Below are positions 9,111 through 17,069 of a stretch of 64,000 nt of DNA, piece by piece. The DNA is from Caldanaerovirga acetigignens (GTDB taxonomy: Bacteria; Bacillota; Thermosediminibacteria; Thermosediminibacterales; Thermosediminibacteraceae). The notes below the pieces were generated by a model that was not told the DNA's origin, did no database searches, and saw nothing but the letters and a program-made list of their open reading frames with translations. Numbering within the stretch: the first letter of the stretch is position 1; each line of letters opens with the position of its first letter. A program made the position numbers and the translations under genes. The stretch covers positions 62,001 through 126,000 of the forward strand of contig NZ_FRCR01000005.1 of the NCBI RefSeq assembly GCF_900142995.1, in the 5' to 3' direction.

Positions 9111-10082
9111 CTATAAAATTGACTTCACCCCATTTATTATGTCAATTTCATTGGGTATTACATAGTTTTCAAGCAGAGTAGTGAAAGGTATCGGCACATT
9201 TAATGACCCTATTCTCACTATTTGAGCATCCAGATAATCAAAAATCTCTTCGGCAATTAGTGCAGCCAGTTCTCCTCCCCATCCGCCTCTCTTAACCTCT
9301 TCCGTAACTATAACTACCCTATGGGTCTTCTTTACAGAGCTAAAGATCGTCTCCTTGTCCAACGGGAAAAGCGTCCGGGGATCAACGATTTCCGCTTCTA
9401 TACTTTCTTTTGCAAGCTCCTTTGCCGCATTTAACGCCTTATGGACCATTAAACCTGTAGCCACTATAGTTACGTCACTTCCGGGCCTTTTTACATCGGC
9501 AACTCCGAGAGGAATCGGCTCATTCTCATCCGGGACCTCTCCTTTTAAATTATATAGAAGCTTGTGTTCTATAAATGCAACAGGATTATCATCCCTTATG
9601 GAGGAAATGAGCAATCCCAAGGCATCTTTGGGGGTTGAAGGATATACTACTTTAATGCCCGGCACGTGGGTCAACCAGGCCTCAAGGCACTGCGAATGCT
9701 GAGCCGCCGCCTGCAGCCCTCCACCTTCGGGAAGTCTTATAACCATTGGCAAAGAAATTTTTCCACCAAACATGTATCTCATCTTCGCTGCCTGGTTTAC
9801 CAGTTGATCCATAGCAACGGTAACAAAATCCATAAACATTATTTCTGCTATCGGTCTCATACCCGTCGCAGCAGCGCCTACTGCGACGCCGGCTATGGCT
9901 TCCTCCGATATCGGAGTATCCCTTACCAATTCCTCTCCAAATTCATCGACAAGACCCTGGGTGACGCCGAAGCATCCACCGAATTTCCCTACATCTTCAC
10001 CTAATATGAATACCCGCGGGTCCCTCTTCATTTCATTCCTTATGGCTTCCCTTATAGCTTCAGCATACGTTAATTGTCTCAT
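9111..10082 (-). CDS. acoB: Acetoin dehydrogenase E1 component, beta subunit
   Basis: The 323-residue beta subunit of the thiamine-diphosphate E1 that cleaves acetoin to acetaldehyde and hydroxyethyl-TPP. It shows the transketolase pyrimidine-binding domain ([26 protein letters not shown], seen in part) with the catalytic Glu region [19 protein letters not shown], then the transketolase C-terminal domain ([25 protein letters not shown]). It pairs with AcoA, whose stop codon it overlaps by four bases (ATGA). Homologous subunits occur in pyruvate and branched-chain dehydrogenases; the presence of acoX and acoR favours acetoin. Confidence 0.94.
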   Translation of the reverse strand: MRQLTYAEAIREAIRNEMKRDPRVFILGEDVGKFGGCFGVTQGLVDEFGEELVRDTPISEEAIAGVAVGAAATGMRPIAEIMFMDFVTVAMDQLVNQAAKMRYMFGGKISLPMVIRLPEGGGLQAAAQHSQCLEAWLTHVPGIKVVYPSTPKDALGLLISSIRDDNPVAFIEHKLLYNLKGEVPDENEPIPLGVADVKRPGSDVTIVATGLMVHKALNAAKELAKESIEAEIVDPRTLFPLDKETIFSSVKKTHRVVIVTEEVKRGGWGGELAALIAEEIFDYLDAQIVRIGSLNVPIPFTTLLENYVIPNEIDIINGVKSIL

Positions 10083-11065
10083 CTTACTCTCCCTTCCTCC
10101 ACAAGGTCTGTATAGACATCTTCAACAGCAGAAGTCTCCTCAGGATAGGGGCTCTCTTCTGCAAACTTTACAGCTTCCTCAAGTTCTCTTATTATGTTTT
10201 CTTCAATATCTTTTAATTCTTCCTCTGTGGCGATGTTATTGTCCAATATATACCGAACCAACCTGGGTATAGGATCCCTTTCCATCCATTCTTCCACTTC
10301 TTCCTTGGGCCTGTACACCGTCGGATCTCCTTCAAAGTGACCTCTCCACCTGTAAGTCTTGCACTCAATAAGTGTCGGCCCAGCACCCTCTCTTGCTCTT
10401 TTTACAGCTTCCCGTGCAGCTTCATAAACGGCCAGCACGTCATTGCCGTCTACCGTTACTCCGGGGAAGCCATAAGCCATTGCCCTGTCAGCTATATCGG
10501 CTATTGCCTGGTGCTTATCCTGCCTCATGGATATACCATAAAGGTTATTCTCACATACAAAAACAACAGGCAATTTCCATATTGAAGCAATGTTTAGAGC
10601 CTCGTGAAAAGTTCCCTGATTAGAAGCTCCATCGCCGAAGAAGCACACCGTAACTTGATCTGTGCCCCTCAATTTTGCCGACAGCCCCGCACCGCAAGCT
10701 ATAGGAAGGCCACCGCCCACTATACCATTAGCACCTAAAATTCCTTTTTGTACATCGGCAATATGCATAGAGCCCCCCTTACCTTTACAGTATCCCGTCA
10801 CCTTACCGTAGAGCTCAGCCATCATAAATTTGAGGTCGCCACCCTTGGCGATCAGATGTCCATGGCCTCTGTGAGTGCTGGTTATATAGTCTTTATCCGT
10901 CAAATTTTCGCAAACTCCTACAGCAGTGGCCTCCTCACCTATATACAAATGAACGAAACCAAGAATCTTTCCCTGGGCAAATAACTCCGAAACCCTCTCC
11001 TCAAACTTCCTTATCTTATTCATTTTGGTGTACATATCAAGAAACAATTCTTTTGTTAAATCCAC
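10079..11065 (-). CDS. acoA: Acetoin dehydrogenase E1 component, alpha subunit
   Basis: The 328-residue alpha subunit of the TPP-dependent E1. The TPP/Mg motif runs from [20 protein letters not shown] to [10 protein letters not shown], the classical GDG to NN pattern, and KGGSMHIAD and [13 protein letters not shown] match E1-alpha signatures. The GTG at 11065 follows a strong AAGGAGGGG site. It is the second gene after the Lin0512-family gene, 16 bases away, under the sigma-54 promoter at 11509-11524. Confidence 0.94.
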   Translation of the reverse strand: MDLTKELFLDMYTKMNKIRKFEERVSELFAQGKILGFVHLYIGEEATAVGVCENLTDKDYITSTHRGHGHLIAKGGDLKFMMAELYGKVTGYCKGKGGSMHIADVQKGILGANGIVGGGLPIACGAGLSAKLRGTDQVTVCFFGDGASNQGTFHEALNIASIWKLPVVFVCENNLYGISMRQDKHQAIADIADRAMAYGFPGVTVDGNDVLAVYEAAREAVKRAREGAGPTLIECKTYRWRGHFEGDPTVYRPKEEVEEWMERDPIPRLVRYILDNNIATEEELKDIEENIIRELEEAVKFAEESPYPEETSAVEDVYTDLVEEGRVR

Positions 11066-11081
11066 AAATACCCCTCCTTCC

Positions 11082-11459
11082 TTATTCTATGCCTACCGTT
11101 ATACAGGCAACAGCAACTTCTATACTGTCATTTATGTCTCCAAATTGAGTCAGATTGAGACCCGAAACACTCATTCCCCCTTCAACCGCTTTTACAGACT
11201 TTTTCCCAATTGGTAATAATTCTTTTATGGCATCTTCATCAATCTCTTCAGGTCTCGATACCGCCACCGTAACTTCTACAATCACATCGTCCAGGTTCTC
11301 AATGTTTAAAATTTCAGTAAGCCCACACAGGCAACTGTGTGAAATCGCATCTTTCACAGCTTTTTTGGCCGCATTGTTCACATCCTGTCCATGGAGGTCA
11401 ACTCCATATCCAAATTCGATCACAAATCTTCTTATAAAACCACCTCCTCTCGTGCTCAT
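11082..11459 (-). CDS. Lin0512-family conserved protein, first gene of the aco operon
   Basis: A 125-residue protein I recognise as the Lin0512 family (conserved, function unknown). Family hallmarks are RRFVIEFGYGVDLHGQDV, KAVKDAISHSCLCGL and the closing VAVACITVGIE. It has no signal peptide or membrane segment, so it is cytosolic. The family is small, with conserved Asp/His and Cys positions, but no catalytic role is established. The ATG at 11459 has AAGGTGG six bases upstream. Its place directly behind the sigma-54 promoter and 16 bases before acoA points to a role in acetoin metabolism or the E1 complex; that is inference. Confidence 0.85.
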   Translation of the reverse strand: MSTRGGGFIRRFVIEFGYGVDLHGQDVNNAAKKAVKDAISHSCLCGLTEILNIENLDDVIVEVTVAVSRPEEIDEDAIKELLPIGKKSVKAVEGGMSVSGLNLTQFGDINDSIEVAVACITVGIE

Positions 11460-11508
11460 ATTTTTCCACCTTGAAACTTTTATATGGCTTTATTTCCATG
11501 CTTATAGG

Positions 11509-11524
11509 TGCAAAACTCGTGCCA
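11509..11524 (-). promoter_or_regulatory. Sigma-54 (-24/-12) promoter of the aco operon
   Basis: The minus strand reads TGGCAC GAGTT TTGCA, an exact match to the sigma-54 consensus with correct GG to GC spacing. It lies about 50 bases upstream of the first aco gene and 110 bases beyond the end of acoR, whose product carries the GAFTGA motif that contacts sigma-54. The pair is therefore a coherent regulator-target unit. Confidence 0.93.
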
Positions 11525-11532
11525 AACAAAAA

Positions 11533-11552
11533 AGCCCGCATTTTTGCGGGCT
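11533..11552 (-). terminator. Rho-independent terminator of acoR
   Basis: The stem AGCCCGCA / TGCGGGCT with a four-base loop is followed on the minus strand by TTTTTTG. It sits between the acoR stop codon and the sigma-54 promoter of the aco operon, insulating the two transcripts. Confidence is high because the GC stem and U-run are both textbook. Confidence 0.9.
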
Positions 11553-11561
11553 CTAGGTCAA

Positions 11562-11584
11562 CGCGTCTCAGTTATGACACAGCG
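11562..11584. promoter_or_regulatory. Near-palindrome upstream of the aco promoter, candidate AcoR site
   Basis: The arms CGCGTCTCA (11562-11570) and TGACACAGCG (11575-11584) are nearly complementary, with one inserted base and one mismatch, around GTTA. The centre is about 50 bases upstream of the -24 element. Sigma-54 activators bind such upstream palindromes. This is closer to the promoter than most enhancers, so the assignment is tentative. Confidence 0.4.
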
Positions 11585-11631
11585 CCTTTTCTCATTATTG
11601 ATATAATACAGATTTCTAAAACTATATAAAC

Positions 11632-13596
11632 CTAATTAAAAATCTCACTTTGATTCATTTTTATGGACTTCAAGTCTATATTATATTTTCTAATCTTTCG
11701 ATACATCGTAGCCCTGCTTATATTAAGAAGTTCAGCCGCTCTGTTTACATTACCTTTGCAATTCAAAAGTGCATTTTTAACATTTTCTCTTTCGAGAGCC
11801 TCAAAAGGAAGAACCGAATCTAAATTAATTTTGCCCTTTTTCACACTTCGAAGTATGTTATCCGGCAAATATTCTTCAGTAATAACATCTCCTTCACACA
11901 AATAATACGACCTTTCTATCGCATTCTGAAGTTCTCTGACATTTCCGGGCCAGTCATAATTCTTTAATTTTTCTATATAATCTTTGCCCAAAATCTTGGG
12001 ATGAGCGATGTTTTTGTGATTTAGCCTTTCTATAAAATAGCGGGCCAGCAATTCTATATCCTCTTTTCTATCCCCCAGGCGCGGCAGTTTTATGTTTATA
12101 ACATTAAGCCTGTAATAAAGATCTCCTCTAAAATTTTTCCTTTCCACCTCTTCCCTCAGGTTTCTGTTCGTAGCGGCTATGATTCTTACATTAAGCCTTT
12201 TTTCATAGGTCCCTCCAATCCTGGTAATCCTCTTATTATCCAGAACTCTCAGCAGTTTAGATTGCAGATCCAGTGGCAATTCTCCAATTTCATCAAGGAA
12301 TATCGTACCGCCATCGGCCAATTCAAATTTGCCCGGATGACCTTCCTTCAATGCTCCCGTAAAAGCTCCTTTTTCATACCCGAAGAGTTCGCTTTCGACC
12401 AGCTCCCTTGGAAGCGAAGCACAATTCACTGCAACGAACGGTCCCTGGGCACGTCTGCTGTAATTATGAATAGCCTGGGCGAATAACTCCTTTCCCGTCC
12501 CGCTCTCTCCTTCTATAAGGATATTGCAGTCACTCAATGCCGCCCTCTTGGCCGACTCTATGATCCTCTTCATCTCTTCATTTCTTGTTATTATATCCTC
12601 AAACCTGTAAGCTGCTTTATATCCCACTACTCTATTAACAACATTGTGAATATATTTTACTTCTCGAAAAGTTATGACAATTCCTATGCTTTTTTTGTTC
12701 GATACCACAGGAACCGCATTTACGCTGCACGCTATTCTCTTATCCTTCACATAAAAATTGCAATCTATGTCATAGTAAGGATTCCCTGATTTCAAAACAG
12801 TATTTACGAGATTCACATCCCGCAGCAAATCTTTAATATCTGCTTTCAAGATTTCCTCTAGCGTAAGCCCTAAAATTTTTGCAGCCATGTCATTTGCCTT
12901 TTTCACCTGTAAATTTTCATCCGTTATTATCATGCCTTCAGATATCGAATCATAAGTAGCATTTATAAGTTTATGCGATCTCATTAAAGCCATCTGTTTT
13001 TCTATCGAATAAGCACCAGCCAGAACTATACCCAAGGTATGAGGGTGAGCTTTATAACAGCTTCCTGACATATCGAGACATCCTATTATATTGCCTTCTT
13101 CATCATGGATAGGTGCCGCAGAGCATGTCCAGGAATGATGCGTTATACAGTAGTGCTCAGCACCTATAACCTGTACAGGTTTATCCGTAAATAAAGAAGT
13201 TCCTATGGCGTTTGTCCCGACCGCTTTTTCCGTCCACAGTGCACCTTTCACGAAGTTTAGTTCAACAGCCCTTTCCATAACTTCTTCGTCCCCGATGACA
13301 TCTATCAGATAGCCATCTTTATCCACAAGTATTATTACAAAACCAGAACCTGCCACCATATTATATATGTTTTCCATTATCGGATGAGCTATTAAGATCA
13401 ATTCTTCGTTTTCCTTTATCCTAAGCTCCAATAAATCTTTGCTTAATACTTTTCCAACTCCTCCCATAGGGTCTACTCCAAATTTTTTGCATCTTTTCCA
13501 CGATTCAGCAATTATAGGTTTTATGAATGGATTTAGATTTCCGTTTTCTATGAAATCTTTCCAAGCCTTTTTAATAAATTCCAGGTAGTTTTCCAA
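11632..13596 (-). CDS. acoR: Sigma-54-dependent acetoin operon activator AcoR
   Basis: A 654-residue enhancer-binding protein. An N-terminal GAF sensor region (roughly residues 60-200) and a PAS domain (about 210-320, [19 protein letters not shown]) precede the AAA+ domain. That domain has Walker A GESGTGKE near 360, the sigma-54-contact loop GAFTGA near 409 and Walker [13 protein letters not shown] Fis-type helix-turn-helix closes it ([20 protein letters not shown]). AcoR proteins of this layout sense acetoin or a product. I prefer the TTG at 13596, five bases after AGGGGGTGA; a start at 13632 has no such site. It is transcribed alone from the promoter at 13664-13692. Confidence 0.93.
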   Translation of the reverse strand: MENYLEFIKKAWKDFIENGNLNPFIKPIIAESWKRCKKFGVDPMGGVGKVLSKDLLELRIKENEELILIAHPIMENIYNMVAGSGFVIILVDKDGYLIDVIGDEEVMERAVELNFVKGALWTEKAVGTNAIGTSLFTDKPVQVIGAEHYCITHHSWTCSAAPIHDEEGNIIGCLDMSGSCYKAHPHTLGIVLAGAYSIEKQMALMRSHKLINATYDSISEGMIITDENLQVKKANDMAAKILGLTLEEILKADIKDLLRDVNLVNTVLKSGNPYYDIDCNFYVKDKRIACSVNAVPVVSNKKSIGIVITFREVKYIHNVVNRVVGYKAAYRFEDIITRNEEMKRIIESAKRAALSDCNILIEGESGTGKELFAQAIHNYSRRAQGPFVAVNCASLPRELVESELFGYEKGAFTGALKEGHPGKFELADGGTIFLDEIGELPLDLQSKLLRVLDNKRITRIGGTYEKRLNVRIIAATNRNLREEVERKNFRGDLYYRLNVINIKLPRLGDRKEDIELLARYFIERLNHKNIAHPKILGKDYIEKLKNYDWPGNVRELQNAIERSYYLCEGDVITEEYLPDNILRSVKKGKINLDSVLPFEALERENVKNALLNCKGNVNRAAELLNISRATMYRKIRKYNIDLKSIKMNQSEIFN

Positions 13597-13663
13597 AACT
13601 TTCACCCCCTTGCCCGACAGCTTGCCGTGCAATTTATTGTGTACAGTGATACTTCCCGTTTAT

Positions 13664-13692
13664 ATTATATCTTTTTTAAAAATTCATTACAA
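13664..13692 (-). promoter_or_regulatory. Vegetative promoter of acoR
   Basis: On the minus strand TTGTAA (13687-13692), a 17-base spacer and a perfect TATAAT (13664-13669) lie 68 bases before the acoR start. Further upstream, within the 330-base non-coding stretch, GTATACTGTATAC (13771-13783) is a short palindromic element of unknown use. Nothing else recognisable was seen there. Confidence 0.7.
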
Positions 13693-13923
13693 TCCTTAAA
13701 AGACAATGTGGTTATTTTAGGAAAATGGGTATGAAAAATAATGTGCTTTTTCTAATGTCTAAAAATTAAGGTATACTGTATACAAATCTACAAACATTTT
13801 CTACTATTCAAAAAGCAGCAATAACTTAAGACTTGAGCATTCACAATGAATAAGGGAATTAGGTGAGATTTTAAAAAGTTATTATGACAGCCGCCATCCT
13901 TCCGAGGGATTTTTGTATAATAG

Positions 13924-14871
13924 CTACTTCCTCATTGAGTACGCCATTCTCCTGAAAGTATGCCTTTTCCCCCTTATGGCAATGGAAAGGGCCATTATGT
14001 TTTCCGGAAATGCTATCCCAGAATATCCAGCATCACCTATATGCTGGATGTCGGCTCCAGCCATTTTCGAGAGCAAAGCTATATTTTCTATAACTCCCGC
14101 CGTTGCCCCTTCCTGAGAGGTACCTATGGTGGTCATGGCAAGAGCTCCGGCTTTGTGGATTTTTTCTATCATTTGCTTTGCTAGCTCAAGGTCGACACCC
14201 ACAACTGTCCCCGGCGCCGGAACAAGGACAACGTCGGCTCCGGCCTTCGCAAAATCACCCAAAGCCTCCGGATCGTAAATATTTTCACCGCCAGCAGCAT
14301 GCATCTTGCCAGCCATTATTAAGACGTCTTCGCCCAATATTTTCCGGGCTTTTTCAATACCCTTCAGGATACCTTCTTTCGATACGCCGGTCTTCGGATT
14401 TCCGGTTATCACCACGTAGTCGAATCCCATTTCGACTACCTTTTCGAGGTTTTCCTCGCTCAATACTCTGCCACCGGGATAATCCTTGTCTTCCGGTACC
14501 GGCTCTAAATTTACGCCAATAAACCTTCCCACAATCTCCTTAATCTTTCGGGCATACCCCGAGATATCTCTTTTTTGCTCCAGCCTTTTCATCAATTGAT
14601 TCAAACTTTCCAATCCAAGTGTAAGGTCGATTCCTTCATCGTCTATTCCGTACACGAAGGGCCTTTTAAGATCCAGCGTGTTCAAGGTTATAAGGTCCGC
14701 CCCGAAGGATGCCGCAAGTTCTACGTTGCTCACGCCATAGATAAGAGGCATCACAGCGATAACCGTCTCAGCCATCACCGTCCTTCCTTCGGACGCTTTT
14801 ATGCAATCTATTATTTCTGATTTTTTCATAGTCATGAAATCGTTAAAGCCCAATTCAAAAATCCTTTTCAT
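13924..14871 (-). CDS. Conserved TIM-barrel-like protein of unknown function in the GlcNAc PTS operon (DUF7916-like)
   Basis: A 315-residue soluble protein that I believe belongs to a family often found in PTS operons and variously labelled PEP phosphonomutase-like or hydrolase (DUF7916). It shows barrel-like alternation and phosphate-loop-like stretches: GVSNVELAASFGADLITLN, DYVVITGNPKTGVSKEGI, MAGKMHAAGGENIYD and GADVVLVPAPGTVVGVD. Near the C-terminus, MTTIGTSQEGATAGVIEN and HIGDAGYSG look like a phosphate-binding end of a barrel. Its ATG overlaps the IIA stop codon (ATGA), so it is coupled to the PTS genes and likely acts on a sugar phosphate. The enzymatic activity is unknown. Confidence 0.75.
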   Translation of the reverse strand: MKRIFELGFNDFMTMKKSEIIDCIKASEGRTVMAETVIAVMPLIYGVSNVELAASFGADLITLNTLDLKRPFVYGIDDEGIDLTLGLESLNQLMKRLEQKRDISGYARKIKEIVGRFIGVNLEPVPEDKDYPGGRVLSEENLEKVVEMGFDYVVITGNPKTGVSKEGILKGIEKARKILGEDVLIMAGKMHAAGGENIYDPEALGDFAKAGADVVLVPAPGTVVGVDLELAKQMIEKIHKAGALAMTTIGTSQEGATAGVIENIALLSKMAGADIQHIGDAGYSGIAFPENIMALSIAIRGKRHTFRRMAYSMRK

Positions 14872-15386
14872 TTATTCTCATCCTTTCTTTTTAGAAAAAC
14901 CTCAATTAGCACGTCCTGGCCTTTCTTGACTTCCTTTAGGCCGCTTAATTTTATCTTATCCACCAGGTCCATTTCAGGGATAACTAAAGGACTTACTATT
15001 GGAAAACCCTTATCTTTCATAAGTCCAATCTCAAACTCTACAAGAGGAGTCCCCTCCTTTACAGCTTGCCCTTCCGACACGAGAACCTTAAATCCTTCAC
15101 CTTTTAGGTTGACTGTCTCTATTCCTATATGGATGAGCAGTGGAAGCCCTTCTTTTGATTCCACCACAAGAGCATGACCCGTCGGGAAAACCTGCTTTAC
15201 TAAGCCATCGAATGGCGAAACCACCAATCCTTCGGAAGGCTCTATGGCTATCCCGTCACCCACCATTTTTGCGGAAAACACTTTATCCGGAACTTCCTCA
15301 AGGTCCACCACCTTTCCGCTCATCGGTGCCATGATTTTCACCACAGGGTCGCCTAGTTTATTTCTGCCAAAAATGCTAAAAAGCAC
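14868..15386 (-). CDS. PTS system glucose-type IIA component
   Basis: A 172-residue soluble EIIA of the glucose superfamily. It accepts phosphate from HPr and passes it to the IIB domain of NagE, which lacks its own IIA. The active His is in LLIHIGIETVNL, and the second conserved His is in TGHALVVES. N-terminal APMSGKVVDLEEVPD is typical of IIA-Glc. It lies 66 bases after nagE with a strong hairpin between, and overlaps the downstream unknown gene. It could also serve other IICB proteins elsewhere and act as a regulator, but no evidence for that is present here. Confidence 0.93.
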   Translation of the reverse strand: MLFSIFGRNKLGDPVVKIMAPMSGKVVDLEEVPDKVFSAKMVGDGIAIEPSEGLVVSPFDGLVKQVFPTGHALVVESKEGLPLLIHIGIETVNLKGEGFKVLVSEGQAVKEGTPLVEFEIGLMKDKGFPIVSPLVIPEMDLVDKIKLSGLKEVKKGQDVLIEVFLKRKDENK

Positions 15387-15414
15387 TCTTTTGTCCCCCT
15401 TATTTTTAAATTTC

Positions 15415-15439
15415 GCGCGGCGAGTTTTACTCGCCGCGC
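15415..15439 (-). other. GC-rich hairpin between nagE and the IIA gene
   Basis: A perfect 11-base-pair stem, GCGCGGCGAGT and ACTCGCCGCGC, with a three-base loop. In the direction of the operon no U-tract follows, so a full terminator is unlikely. A T-run exists only on the opposite strand. It probably stabilises the 3' end of nagE mRNA or lowers expression of the two downstream genes. Confidence 0.7.
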
Positions 15440-15452
15440 TCTTTTTACTAGA

Positions 15453-16826
15453 TTATAGCATTTTCTTTATCTCTTCTGCTATCAATTCAGCCTCGGTTCC
15501 TACTACAACCTGCAGATTTCCGCCGCCAAGCCTCATTACACCGGTCGCTCCTGCTTTTTTCAAAAGCTCTTCATCGACTGCCTTTTCGTCTTCAACCGTT
15601 AACCTCAAGCGGGTTATGCAGGCATCGAGGGATTTTATGTTGGCTTTGCCGCCAAGGCCCTTTAGAATCTTCTCTGCCCTTTCGCTTGCCTTTGCCGTAG
15701 TTTTAGTCTCGGTGGCCTCGCCTTCTATCCTGCCCGGCGTCGGCAAATCGTATTTCCTTATGATGTACCTGAAGATTGCATAATAGATGGCACCGTAGAC
15801 AAGGCCGATAGGTATTAAAAGTATCGGTTTTGTGGCAAGCCCGTAATTTAAGACATAGTCGATAAGCCCTGCGGAAAAGCCAAAACCGTGCCTTATGCCA
15901 AAGGCATAAGTCAGTGCAAGGGAAACCCCGGTCAAAATCGCATGTATAGCATACAAAACAGGTGCAAGGAACATGAAGGAAAATTCTATCGGCTCCGTAA
16001 TTCCGGTGAGGAACGAAGTCAGAGCGGCGCTAAAAAGCACTCCGCTTACAGCTTTCTTCTGCGAATCCTTAGCTTCGTGCAACATCGCAAGGCACGCTGC
16101 CGGAAGCCCGAAGAGGAAAATTGGGAAAAATCCCGTCATGAAGATACCGGCTGTCGGGTCGCCAGCAAAAAACCTGTGAAGGTCACCTGTGACTACTTTG
16201 CCCGCCGCATTGGTGTACTCGCCAAAAACGAACCACACAAGGCTGTTTATGACGTGGTGAAGTCCGAAGGGTATCAAAAGTCTGTTCAAAACCCCGAAGA
16301 CGAATACGCCAAGCACACCGGCTCCGATTATCCACTCGCCTGCTGCGTAAATCGCCTTTTGAATGGGCGGCCACACAAAACCTAAAATTATGCCGAGGAT
16401 TAACATTGTCGCCGAAGTCACTATTGGAACGAAGCGTCTTCCCCCGAAGAACCCGAGGAAGTCCGGAAGTTTTATGTCTTTGTACTTGTTGTAAAGTTGT
16501 GCCGCCACTATACCAGTTATTATTCCACCAAGAACGCCCATGTTTATGTCCTGGTTTATGGCCTTGAGAACATTTATGAGTACATAATATCCTACTCCTC
16601 CGGCAAGGGCTGCAGCTCCCGCACCGCCGGCAAGGCCCATCGATACTCCAAGGGCAAATATCAGCGGGAGGTTGTCAAAAATTGCCGCGCCGCCTGCCAT
16701 TACCACCGGAATATTGAGCACATCCTCAGCTCCAAGCCTCAAAAGGAGTGCCGCGGCAGGCATCACTGCGATCGGCATCATAAGAGCTTTGCCCAATTTT
16801 TGCAGGCTGCCCAAAATACCTTTCAC
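15453..16826 (-). CDS. nagE: PTS N-acetylglucosamine-type IICB permease
   Basis: A 457-residue membrane permease that imports and phosphorylates a hexose, most likely GlcNAc. The IIC domain (about residues 1-370) matches E. coli NagE closely in landmark segments such as INMGVLGGIITGIVAAQLYN, KLPDFLGFFGGRRFVPI and GDLHRFFAGDPTAGIFM. The IIB domain (about 385-457) carries the phosphorylated Cys in LDACITRLRLTV. The GTG at 16826 follows AAAGGGGGTC. Expression is probably set by the antiterminator and terminator in its leader. Glucose or maltose specificity cannot be excluded, but nagA-nagB are encoded 7 kb away. Confidence 0.88.
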   Translation of the reverse strand: MKGILGSLQKLGKALMMPIAVMPAAALLLRLGAEDVLNIPVVMAGGAAIFDNLPLIFALGVSMGLAGGAGAAALAGGVGYYVLINVLKAINQDINMGVLGGIITGIVAAQLYNKYKDIKLPDFLGFFGGRRFVPIVTSATMLILGIILGFVWPPIQKAIYAAGEWIIGAGVLGVFVFGVLNRLLIPFGLHHVINSLVWFVFGEYTNAAGKVVTGDLHRFFAGDPTAGIFMTGFFPIFLFGLPAACLAMLHEAKDSQKKAVSGVLFSAALTSFLTGITEPIEFSFMFLAPVLYAIHAILTGVSLALTYAFGIRHGFGFSAGLIDYVLNYGLATKPILLIPIGLVYGAIYYAIFRYIIRKYDLPTPGRIEGEATETKTTAKASERAEKILKGLGGKANIKSLDACITRLRLTVEDEKAVDEELLKKAGATGVMRLGGGNLQVVVGTEAELIAEEIKKML

Positions 16827-16913
16827 GGTTATGACCCCCTTTGAAAGATTTTAAATAGTAGTATTTGCTTTTTTATCGTTTTTCCAATCCACCACCTCCT
16901 TGCCAAAACAAAA

Positions 16914-16945
16914 AGCCGGGAAGGAAATATACTCCCTTCCCGGCT
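16914..16945 (-). terminator. Leader terminator of nagE
   Basis: An 11-base-pair stem, AGCCGGGAAGG and CCTTCCCGGCT, with a ten-base loop, followed on the minus strand by TTTTTGTTTT. It lies between the upstream activator gene and nagE, and its 5' arm overlaps the antiterminator element at 16940-16974. It can therefore serve both as end of the upstream transcript and as conditional terminator for nagE. Confidence 0.9.
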
Positions 16946-16974
16946 AATGCCCGCTTTTTTCGGTAACACGCCGG
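16940..16974 (-). promoter_or_regulatory. GlcT-type ribonucleic antiterminator (RAT) in the nagE leader
   Basis: The minus-strand RNA folds as CCGGC, GUGUUACCG, a loop of A residues, CGGGCAUUA, GCCGG. The outer CCGGC/GCCGG and inner CCG/CGG stems flank asymmetric bulges. The GUGUUAC and GGCA segments match the RAT elements bound by BglG/SacY/GlcT-type proteins. Its last six bases are the first six of the terminator stem, so the two structures are mutually exclusive. The GlcT/LicT-type protein encoded at 21958-22809 is the obvious candidate ligand. Confidence 0.85.
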
Positions 16975-17069
16975 TTTCAAACCTGATATTATCTGCAATT
17001 GTAAAAACATTTGTGTATATATATTACCACATCACGATAATAAAAGCAACTATGAAAATCAGCACACCA

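Noticed and set aside
13885-13912. A stem-loop (ATCCTTCC...GGGAT) after the DUF7916-like gene
   Set aside because: Few pairs, one wobble, and the T-run is on the strand without a gene; too weak to call a terminator.
16846-17069. A sigma-54 promoter for nagE
   Set aside because: Searched because an activator gene is adjacent. No site with GG-N10-GC and a TTGC box was found; the leader shows antitermination instead.
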